Of a stretch of DNA of 64,000 bases, positions 8,445 through 14,534 are shown piece after piece (the stretch's first letter is position 1; each line of letters opens with the position of its first letter). Both the position numbers and the translations under genes were made by a program. The stretch comes from Kineosporia mesophila (GTDB lineage: Bacteria > Actinomycetota > Actinomycetes > Actinomycetales > Kineosporiaceae): contig NZ_JAJOMA010000030.1 in assembly GCF_021129235.1 (NCBI RefSeq), positions 23,771 to 87,770 of the forward strand, read 5' to 3'. Below the pieces are notes generated by a model. It searched no databases, was not told the origin of the DNA, and was given only the letters and a program-made list of their open reading frames with translations.

Positions 8445-10348
8445 CGGTCCGAGAACTCGACGAACCCGGCGACCCGCACCGCATCGCCGCCTCCGCCACC
8501 GGCCTGCTCGGCGAGTTCAACCGGGGCGGCATCCTGACCGCCGCCGACGTGCACGTGGCCCGGCGACTCGGGGCGCTCGGCCGTGAGGACGACGAAAGCG
8601 TGCTGCTGGCAGTCGCTCTCACCGTGCGATCGGTGCGGCACGGCTCGGTGGTGCTCGACCTGGCCACGGCCGCGCAGACCATCAGCCCCGACGACGAGGA
8701 AGAGGACGAAGACCCGGCCGAACCCGTGGCCGCGTTGCCCTGGCCGGACCTGAGCGCCTGGGTGACGCAGTGCGCGGCCAGCCCTCTCACCACCGGCCCG
8801 GTCCGGATGACCGGCAGCCGGCTGTGGCTTTCCCGGTACTGGGAGCAGGAACAGGCCGTGGCCGCCGAACTGCTGCTGCGCGCCGCCGACCGGCCCACCG
8901 ACCTCGACGAGGGTGTCCTGGCCAAGGGCCTGCACCGGCTCTTCAGCGAGAAGCAGTACGCCGACCAGCAACTCGCCGCCGCCGTCTGCGCCCTGGCCCG
9001 GGTGGGCGTGCTCGCGGGCGGTCCGGGCACCGGTAAGACCACCACGGTCTCGCGCCTGCTGGCCCTGCTGCGCGAACAGCACCCGGAGTACCGCATCGCC
9101 CTGGCCGCCCCCACCGGCAAGGCCGCGGCCCGGCTGCACGAGGCGGTGCGCTCGTCCGCGACCGACCTGCCCGCCGCCGATCAGGCCCGGCTGGGGTCTG
9201 ATCTCACCGCCACCACGCTGCACCGGCTGCTCGGCTGGCGCCCCGACGCGCGCAGCCGGTTCCGCCACGACCGTAACAACCGGCTGCCCTTCGAGGTGGT
9301 CATCGTGGACGAGAGCTCGATGGTCTCGCTCACCCTGATGGCCCGGCTGCTGGAGGCCCTGCGACCGGCGACCCGCCTGATCCTGATCGGTGACCCCGAC
9401 CAGCTGGCCTCGGTCGAGGCCGGGGCCGTGCTCGGCGACCTGGTCGACCGCTCCAGCCTGGGCCACCGCACCGCCGACTTCACCGCCGCCCTGCAACGGG
9501 TGCTGCCCGGCAGCACCGTGCCCGGCGTGGAGCCCAGCCCCGACACCCCCACCGCCCGGTTCCGCAACGGGGTGAGCACGCTGCTGGCCACCCGCCGGTT
9601 CGCGGCCGGGGGCGACATTGCCGCCCTGGCCGCCGCTATTCGTGACGGTGAGGCCGACCGGGCCGTCGAGGTGCTGCGTTCCTCCTGCGACGCCGTCGAG
9701 TTCATCGAGCTGGCCGACGACGAGCGGGCCGGTCCCGAGCAGCTGGAACCGGTGCGGGCCGAGGTCCGGGCCGGCGCCGCCCAGGTGATGGCCGCGGCCG
9801 TGTCCGGGGACCGGGTCGCCGCCCTGGCCGGGCTGGAACAGCACCGCCTGCTCTGCACCCACCGCCGCGGCCCGCGCGGCGTGCAGCTGTGGAGCGACCT
9901 GGCCGCCGGGTGGATCTTCGAGGACCATCCGGTGGTGCCCCGCAGCGACGGCCGCTACCCCGGGGAACCGCTGCTCATCACCACGAACGACTACGAGAGT
10001 GGGCTCTACAACGGCGATACCGGCGTGGTGGTGGCAACGCCGGACGACACCCTGCTGGCCGTCTTCGGCCGGGGCGGAGACCCGATCCCCGTGCCCCTGG
10101 CCCGGCTCGGCGCCGTGCGCCCGCTCTACGCCATGACCGTTCACCGCAGCCAGGGCAGCCAGTTCGACCGGGTCAGCGTGCTGATGCCGGCCGCCGGGTC
10201 GTCGTTGTGCACGCGGGAGACGTTGTACACCGCGGTGACCCGGGCCCGTCAGCACGTTCGGGTGATGGGGTCCGAAGAGGCGCTGCGCACAGCCATTGCG
10301 CGCCCGGCCGCCCGGGCGACGGGCCTGCGCGAACGACTGAACGGATGA
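8441..10348 (+). CDS. recD: exodeoxyribonuclease V alpha subunit RecD (5'-3' helicase)
   Basis: 635 residues from the ATG that overlaps the recB stop. It has the N-terminal RecD domain, then the superfamily 1B helicase core with Walker A GVLAGGPGTGKTTTVSRLLA near residue 195, Walker B VVIVDESSMVSLTLM, GDPDQLASVEAGAVLGDL, and near the end the TVHRSQGSQFDRVSVL and LYTAVTRARQHVRVMG motifs. All helicase motifs look intact. RecD is the fast 5'-3' motor of RecBCD and licenses RecB nuclease activity. An acidic insert (DDEEEDEDPAE) lies near residue 85. It is the last gene of the operon; no obvious hairpin terminator follows directly. Confidence 0.94.
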   Translation: MTVRELDEPGDPHRIAASATGLLGEFNRGGILTAADVHVARRLGALGREDDESVLLAVALTVRSVRHGSVVLDLATAAQTISPDDEEEDEDPAEPVAALPWPDLSAWVTQCAASPLTTGPVRMTGSRLWLSRYWEQEQAVAAELLLRAADRPTDLDEGVLAKGLHRLFSEKQYADQQLAAAVCALARVGVLAGGPGTGKTTTVSRLLALLREQHPEYRIALAAPTGKAAARLHEAVRSSATDLPAADQARLGSDLTATTLHRLLGWRPDARSRFRHDRNNRLPFEVVIVDESSMVSLTLMARLLEALRPATRLILIGDPDQLASVEAGAVLGDLVDRSSLGHRTADFTAALQRVLPGSTVPGVEPSPDTPTARFRNGVSTLLATRRFAAGGDIAALAAAIRDGEADRAVEVLRSSCDAVEFIELADDERAGPEQLEPVRAEVRAGAAQVMAAAVSGDRVAALAGLEQHRLLCTHRRGPRGVQLWSDLAAGWIFEDHPVVPRSDGRYPGEPLLITTNDYESGLYNGDTGVVVATPDDTLLAVFGRGGDPIPVPLARLGAVRPLYAMTVHRSQGSQFDRVSVLMPAAGSSLCTRETLYTAVTRARQHVRVMGSEEALRTAIARPAARATGLRERLNG

Positions 10349-10456
10349 CCTGCGCAAACGACCTAAATGCCATTAGCACGTGTCAGCATTTTTGCCCATA
10401 GGTGCAGCGCGAGATGTCAGACACATGTTGATCAACTTCCGCTAGCCATATTGCCC

Positions 10457-10480
10457 GTTTACTGTGAAGTACGTGTAAAC
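10457..10480. promoter_or_regulatory. 24-base inverted repeat GTTTAC-N12-GTAAAC upstream of the 66-residue gene
   Basis: Perfect 6-base arms separated by 12 bases, ending 26 bases before the ATG at 10507. The surrounding 158-base gap after recD is less G/C-rich than the coding sequence, as expected for a promoter region. It could be an operator; no regulator can be named. Confidence 0.35.
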
Positions 10481-10506
10481 AGCACCGGGAAATTCGGGAG
10501 CTCGCC

Positions 10507-10707
10507 ATGAACAATGACGTTGTGCGAACCGCCGCGGCAGGTCCCCTCGACGGGGCAATTCCTCTGTCCACCAACAGCTCTGAGGTCGGCACGATGATGT
10601 CGTGCGACACCTGCGACCTGACCGGCGGACCCTTCCCGGCAGCCGAGGCTGCGCATCTGCGAGCCATCCACGACCGCCTCTTCCACGGCATCCTCTTCGC
10701 CGCCTGA
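10507..10707 (+). CDS. 66-residue protein with CxxC and spaced histidines, unknown
   Basis: A strong Shine-Dalgarno sequence (GGGAG at 10496-10500, six bases before the ATG) supports this short gene. The first half looks unstructured. The second half has CDTCDLTGGPFPAAEAAH followed by LRAIHDRLFHG, a C-x2-C-x13-H-x4-H arrangement with a third His four residues further on. That could hold one zinc ion in a small C2H2-like knuckle, but I recognise no family. It sits between recD and a palindromic element that would terminate its transcript, and its own promoter region carries a GTTTAC inverted repeat. A role in DNA binding or metal sensing would be a guess. Confidence 0.7.
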   Translation: MNNDVVRTAAAGPLDGAIPLSTNSSEVGTMMSCDTCDLTGGPFPAAEAAHLRAIHDRLFHGILFAA

Positions 10708-10725
10708 ACCCCCCTTCCATTCCTC

Positions 10726-10808
10726 CGTGATCATGCAGAACCTCCCCGGCGTTCTAGAACTGTCCGCGACAGAGTTCTAGAAGACTGGGGAGGTTCTGCA
10801 TGATCACG
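10726..10808. repeat. palindromic intergenic element, copy 2
   Basis: Perfect 22-base inverted arms at 10726-10747 and 10787-10808. The core contains two GTTCTAGAAC-type units (the second slightly degenerate), as in the copy at 54464. It begins 18 bases after the stop of the 66-residue gene. Both arms read GGGGAGGTTCTGCATGATCA outward. Confidence 0.93.
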
Positions 10809-10903
10809 AACGGGGTGTTGTTCCCCGGCCACGGCACCTAGGGTCGTTCTGACAACGTTGAGCAGCAGTGAGCAACGTCGGGCGACTCAGTGCGGAGGCC
10901 GGG

Positions 10904-11743
10904 ATGCGGGTCGGTGTGGTCGGGTGCGGGCTGATGGGTGCGGGGATCGCCGAGGTCTGTGCGCGAGCCGGGCAGGACGTCGTCGTGGTCGAGTCGGGCC
11001 GGGAACGGGTCGAGGCCGGGCGGGCGCGGATCAGCCACTCGCTGGAGCGGGCACAGAGCAAGGGCAAGATCGAGTCGGCCGCTCAGGTGCTCGAGAACAT
11101 CAGTGTCGAGGACGATCTCGCGGCCCTGGCCGACCGGGAACTGGTCATCGAGGCGGTGGTCGAGCACGAGCAGACCAAGCTCGAGCTGTTCGCCCAGCTC
11201 GACCAGATCGTGAAGGCGACTGACGCGATCCTGGCGAGCAACACGTCCTCCATCCCGATCATGAAGATCGCCACGGCCACCGGCCGGGCCTCGCACGTGC
11301 TGGGCATCCACTTCTTCAACCCGGTGCCGGTGCTCTCCCTGGTCGAGATTGTGCCCAGCCTGCTGACGTCGGACGAGACCACGCGCCGCGCGGAGAACTT
11401 CGCCCAGGAGGTGCTCGGCAAGCACGCCATCCGCAGCCCGGACCGGGCCGGCTTCGTGGTCAACGCGCTGCTGGTGCCCTTCATCCTCTCGGCGATCCGG
11501 ATGCTGGAGTCGGGCTTCGCCACCGCCGAGGACATCGACGAGGGCCTGGTGCGGGGCGCCGCCCACCCGCAGGGTCCGCTGCGCCTGGCCGACCTGATCG
11601 GCCTGGACACCACCGCCGCGATCGCCCGGTCGCTCTACGACGAGTTCAAGGAACCCCTCTTCGCCCCGCCGCCCCTGCTGAGCCGAATGGTCGAGGCCGG
11701 TCTGCTGGGCCGCAAGTCCGGCCGGGGGTTCTACGCCTACTGA
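10904..11743 (+). CDS. 3-hydroxyacyl-CoA (3-hydroxybutyryl-CoA) dehydrogenase
   Basis: 279 residues from the ATG at 10904, which has GGAGG five bases upstream; this beats the GTG at 10868, which lacks a ribosome binding site. The N-terminus MRVGVVGCGLMGAGIAEVCA is the NAD-binding Rossmann motif. ASNTSSIPI, HFFNPVPVLSLVEIV and DRAGFVVNALLVPF are family signatures, and the catalytic His is in HFFNPVP. The C-terminus has PQGPLRLADLIGLDTT. The enzyme interconverts 3-hydroxyacyl-CoA and 3-oxoacyl-CoA with NAD(P) in beta-oxidation or in butyrate/PHB metabolism. Its length fits monofunctional 3-hydroxybutyryl-CoA dehydrogenases. It stands alone between two unrelated genes, so the pathway cannot be read from context. 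Confidence 0.93.
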   Translation: MRVGVVGCGLMGAGIAEVCARAGQDVVVVESGRERVEAGRARISHSLERAQSKGKIESAAQVLENISVEDDLAALADRELVIEAVVEHEQTKLELFAQLDQIVKATDAILASNTSSIPIMKIATATGRASHVLGIHFFNPVPVLSLVEIVPSLLTSDETTRRAENFAQEVLGKHAIRSPDRAGFVVNALLVPFILSAIRMLESGFATAEDIDEGLVRGAAHPQGPLRLADLIGLDTTAAIARSLYDEFKEPLFAPPPLLSRMVEAGLLGRKSGRGFYAY

Positions 11744-11867
11744 TGACTGTTTGTTGTCTGGGAATCTCCTGGGCCGGGTCGCGCTCGACCGGGCGCTCGG
11801 GAGACCATGTAAAGGTGACGCGCACAGACTGCACCGAACCGGCCGCCCCTCGTGAAGAGGCCGGCGC

Positions 11868-12989
11868 ATGAGCCTGAGCGGTCCGACCAGCGGCCCGGTC
11901 GAAGGCGGCCGCGCCCTGTTCAAAGGCCGGATCCTGGGCTTCCCGGTGCATCTGGACTGGTCGTTCATCATCATCATGGCCGTGCTGGGCTACATGTCCA
12001 CGCCCAGCTCGATGGTGGGCCTGGCCGTCTGGATCCTGATCACGCCGGTGATGGTGCTGGCCCACGAGCTGGGCCACGCCGTGGTCGCGCGCACCACCGG
12101 CGCCCAGCCGGAGATCGCGCTGGCCGGCTTCGGCGGGGTCACGAGCTTCACTCCGCCCGGTGAGATCTCCCGGGCCCGCTCGATCGCGATCTCCCTGGCC
12201 GGCCCGGCGGTCGGCCTCGCCATCGGCTTCACCCTGATGTTCCTCGAGGCCACCGTGTGGACCGAGATCACCAGCGAGTGGGGCTGGTACGCACTGCGTT
12301 TCGGCATCTTCACATCGCTCGGCTGGAGCGTGCTGAACCTGCTGCCGATCCTGCCGCTCGACGGCGGCCAGGCGATGCGGGAGTTCCTGCCCGGCGACCC
12401 GATCACCCGGCTGCGCCGCGCGGCCATGGTCTCGATCGTCGTCTCCGTGCTCGCCGCCCTCGCGGCCTACCAGTTCCTGAGCGGCCAGATCTTCCTGGTG
12501 ATCTTCCTGCTCTTCTTCGCGGTCAACAACTTCCTGACCGTGCGCGACCTGAGCCAGAACCGCTCGGTCAGCTCCGACGGCCAGCCCGGGCCCCAGCCGG
12601 GTCAGAGCCCGGAGACGATGATCGTCGACATGCTCTGGCGCAACCAGGCCGAGCGCGCCCGCCAGGTGATGCACAGCCTGCCAGAGGGAGTGCCGATCGA
12701 CCTGGCGCTGCACGGAGCGGTGCTGAGCCTGACCGGTGACGCGCCGCAGGGGCACGCGCTGCTGGAGCAGGAAACACAGCGCCGTCCGGGAGACCCGAAC
12801 ATCGCCGCCATCCTGGCCCTCACCCAGGCTCTGGAGCACGACTGGGACGCCCTGATCCACACCATGCAGGGCCCCCTCGGACCCCTGATCCCGCCGCCGG
12901 TGCTCGATCGCGCAGTGGTCGAGGCCCGGGCCACGGGCCGCGACGACGTGGCGGGCCGGCTGACCTTCCTGCGAACCCCCACTCCCTGA
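11868..12989 (+). CDS. site-2-protease-like membrane metalloprotease (M50)
   Basis: 373 residues starting at an ATG preceded by GAGG at seven bases. Hydrophobic helices carry the M50 zinc motif AHELGHAVVARTTGA (HExxH, near residue 66) and the second motif NLLPILPLDGGQAM (near residue 162), so the catalytic Glu, both His and the Asp ligand are present. There are about five to six membrane spans. No PDZ or CBS domain is seen. From about residue 245 the C-terminus is soluble and looks TPR-like (NQAERARQVMHSLPEGVPID, then LLEQETQRRPGDPNIAAIL). The family cuts membrane-bound substrates, often anti-sigma factors, inside the bilayer; the substrate here is unknown. A strong hairpin terminator follows at 13000. 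Confidence 0.9.
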   Translation: MSLSGPTSGPVEGGRALFKGRILGFPVHLDWSFIIIMAVLGYMSTPSSMVGLAVWILITPVMVLAHELGHAVVARTTGAQPEIALAGFGGVTSFTPPGEISRARSIAISLAGPAVGLAIGFTLMFLEATVWTEITSEWGWYALRFGIFTSLGWSVLNLLPILPLDGGQAMREFLPGDPITRLRRAAMVSIVVSVLAALAAYQFLSGQIFLVIFLLFFAVNNFLTVRDLSQNRSVSSDGQPGPQPGQSPETMIVDMLWRNQAERARQVMHSLPEGVPIDLALHGAVLSLTGDAPQGHALLEQETQRRPGDPNIAAILALTQALEHDWDALIHTMQGPLGPLIPPPVLDRAVVEARATGRDDVAGRLTFLRTPTP

Positions 12990-12999
12990 ACCCCCGACT

Positions 13000-13032
13000 G
13001 AGGACGCCCACCAGCCTCTGGTGGGCGTCCTC
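13000..13032 (+). terminator. hairpin terminator after the M50 gene
   Basis: A perfect 15-bp stem (GAGGACGCCCACCAG at 13000-13014, complement at 13018-13032) with a 3-base loop, 11 bases after the stop codon. It has no long T tract, so it is a high-GC hairpin terminator. It is immediately followed by palindromic element copy 3. Confidence 0.8.
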
Positions 13033-13039
13033 ACCTGTT

Positions 13040-13128
13040 CGTGATCATGCAAATCCCCCAGCCTTCGGCCGGGAGGTGCCCCCACTCCCCGGAGTTCTAG
13101 AACGCTGGGGAGGTTTTGCATGATCACG
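13040..13128. repeat. palindromic intergenic element, copy 3 (chimeric)
   Basis: Outer arms CGTGATCATGCAAA and TTTGCATGATCACG (the right arm lies within 13104-13128). The left interior is the CCCCCAGCCTTCGGCCGGGA block also found in copy 1, while the right interior has GTTCTAGAAC followed by GGGGAGG as in copies 2 and 7. It therefore joins the two subtypes. It lies between convergent genes (M50 protease and CaCA exchanger), 17 bases from the exchanger stop. Confidence 0.9.
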
Positions 13129-13144
13129 GAGGAAGGGGCGGCGG

Positions 13145-14203
13145 CTAGCTCAGGATCGGTATCAGGCCGATTGCGAAGACCAGGTAGAACACCCCCGCGA
13201 CGGCCAGCCTCGCGGGGGTCAGACGGTGGGCGGCCATGGTCGCGAGCAGGTAGACGATGGCGATCATGGTGACGATGCCCGACCAGGTCAGGGCGCCGTC
13301 GAAGTGCCAATCGGTGAAGAGCAGGCCGAGGCCGCTGGGCACGGTCGCCTGGATCATCATGGCGCCGGAGATGTTGGCCAGGGCCAGCCGCACCTTGCCC
13401 TGACGGACCCAGATGATGGCGTTCATGATCTCGGGCAGCTCGGTGGCGATCGGGGAGAGCAGCAGGGCGGTGACCGTGCCGGAGAGGCCGATCATCGGGC
13501 CGATCGCGTCGAGCTGGTGCACGAAGAGCTGCGAGGCGATGAAGATGACCACCAGCGTGGCCGCGGTCTGCGCGAGAACCGCCCAGGTGGCCGGGGAATC
13601 GGCGTTCGGCTGAAGTTTGAGGGGTTCCAGTTCGTCGTCCTCGTCACCGCCGTCGTGGCCGCCCTGGCTGCTCATCTCCTTCCCGAAGTAGAGCAGGTAG
13701 ACCGCGAAGAACAGCAGCCCCAGAACGGGTTTGAAGGTGAAGGCGACCAGGCCGAGCGCGACCTTGAACACGAAGACGGCGAGGAACCACTTCTGGTCGC
13801 GGGCCAGGCGGGCAGTGTCTTGCGGGGTGCCGAGGGCCGAGGGGCCGGTCAGATCCTCAGATGCTCCACCGTCGCCCGCGGTGACCAGCTCACGCGTCAG
13901 AATCCGCTTGCGGTACAGCAACATTGCGCCGGTGACGCCGTACGCGACGGTGGCCAGGGCGAGCGGGCCGCCCATCGCGGCGCCGACGCCGATGTCCTTG
14001 GCGTCTTCGGTGGCGCCCGTGGTGACGGCCACCAGGGTGACGACAGACTCCGGCAGGGCGGTTCCGAACGCGGCGAGAATACTGCCGACAGCCATCTTTC
14101 CGACGTTGAGCCGTTGGCCGAGCCATTCGACGGCGTTGACGAACCACTCACACGAGAGGTAGATCGCCACCGCACAGACGATGAGCAACACGAAGTGCCA
14201 CAC
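13145..14203 (-). CDS. CaCA-family sodium/calcium (cation/cation) exchanger
   Basis: 352 residues, with about ten membrane helices in two repeats. The first repeat has the alpha motif SILAAFGTALPESVVTLVAV and the second LLSPIATELPEIMNAIIWV; both keep the acidic residue that binds the cation. A charged cytoplasmic loop separates the halves (GGHDGGDEDDELEPLKLQ). The family exchanges Ca2+ or other divalent cations against Na+ or H+ at the membrane. The GTG at 14203 is chosen because GGGGA lies seven to eight bases before it. A longer frame from 14341 would begin inside a conserved riboswitch box. The upstream leader carries a yybP-ykoY-like element, so manganese may be the regulating and perhaps the exported ion. 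Confidence 0.88.
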   Translation of the reverse strand: MWHFVLLIVCAVAIYLSCEWFVNAVEWLGQRLNVGKMAVGSILAAFGTALPESVVTLVAVTTGATEDAKDIGVGAAMGGPLALATVAYGVTGAMLLYRKRILTRELVTAGDGGASEDLTGPSALGTPQDTARLARDQKWFLAVFVFKVALGLVAFTFKPVLGLLFFAVYLLYFGKEMSSQGGHDGGDEDDELEPLKLQPNADSPATWAVLAQTAATLVVIFIASQLFVHQLDAIGPMIGLSGTVTALLLSPIATELPEIMNAIIWVRQGKVRLALANISGAMMIQATVPSGLGLLFTDWHFDGALTWSGIVTMIAIVYLLATMAAHRLTPARLAVAGVFYLVFAIGLIPILS

Positions 14204-14265
14204 GATGTTTTCCCCAGCCTGGTCCGCGTCGTCGACGGGATCTGAGGCTTTCGGGGAAGCTTCGA

Positions 14266-14304
14266 TCCCGAAAACGGACGCACGAATGCGTTCCTGTTTC
14301 GGGA
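14266..14304 (-). promoter_or_regulatory. leader hairpin between riboswitch aptamer and exchanger start
   Basis: An imperfect long hairpin with outer arms TCCCGAAA/TTTCGGGA and an inner ACGCA-CGAA-TGCGT stem-loop, located between the aptamer (14326-14404) and the GTG at 14203. It is the natural candidate for the expression platform or an attenuator. The mechanism is inferred from its position only. Confidence 0.45.
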
Positions 14305-14325
14305 CCGAAGGTCTCGTCCACCTGC

Positions 14326-14404
14326 ACCAGGCAGGTCTCACGACCGGAGAGCCAGGCTCTCAGTATGTCGACCGTGAGTTCGCGGACTACTCCCCTCCGG
14401 AACA
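14326..14404 (-). promoter_or_regulatory. yybP-ykoY-like manganese riboswitch
   Basis: Read on the minus strand, the leader contains the family's conserved blocks in order: GGGGAGTAG (14395-14387), then GGTCGACATACTGAG, a GAGAGCC/GGCTCTC stem, and GTGAGACCTGCC (from 14341). These match the GGGGAGUAG, GUCxACA and GAGACC boxes that form the Mn2+ site in yybP-ykoY RNAs. The variable P2 arm appears short. The class is known to sit before cation transporters, including CaCA exchangers, which fits the gene 120 bases downstream. Identification is by motif reading, without a covariance search. Confidence 0.65.
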
Positions 14405-14487
14405 CCAAGAGCGTGACACACGCCCAGAGGCCCACGCAATCGCCGGAGCACCCATGTGGCCCAGGCAACACCGCTATGGACGGCATT

Positions 14488-14526
14488 GTGGGTATTCGCT
14501 GCACTCTGACCGCAACGAATACCCAC
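14488..14526 (-). terminator. hairpin after the FAD/Fe-S oxidoreductase gene
   Basis: Eleven-base perfect inverted arms (GTGGGTATTCG at 14488-14498 and its complement at 14516-14526) begin 9 bases beyond the oxidoreductase stop on the minus strand, upstream of the exchanger leader. This is a likely terminator separating the two minus-strand units. Confidence 0.6.
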
Positions 14527-14534
14527 CAAACCGG

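Noticed and set aside
10868..10903. GTG start for the hydroxyacyl-CoA dehydrogenase
   Set aside because: The ATG at 10904 has GGAGG five bases upstream and gives the normal N-terminus of the family.
14203..14341. 46-residue N-terminal extension of the CaCA exchanger (GTG at 14341)
   Set aside because: It would start inside the conserved GTGAGACC box of the riboswitch, has no hydrophobic character and lacks a ribosome site, whereas the GTG at 14203 has GGGGA at the right distance.
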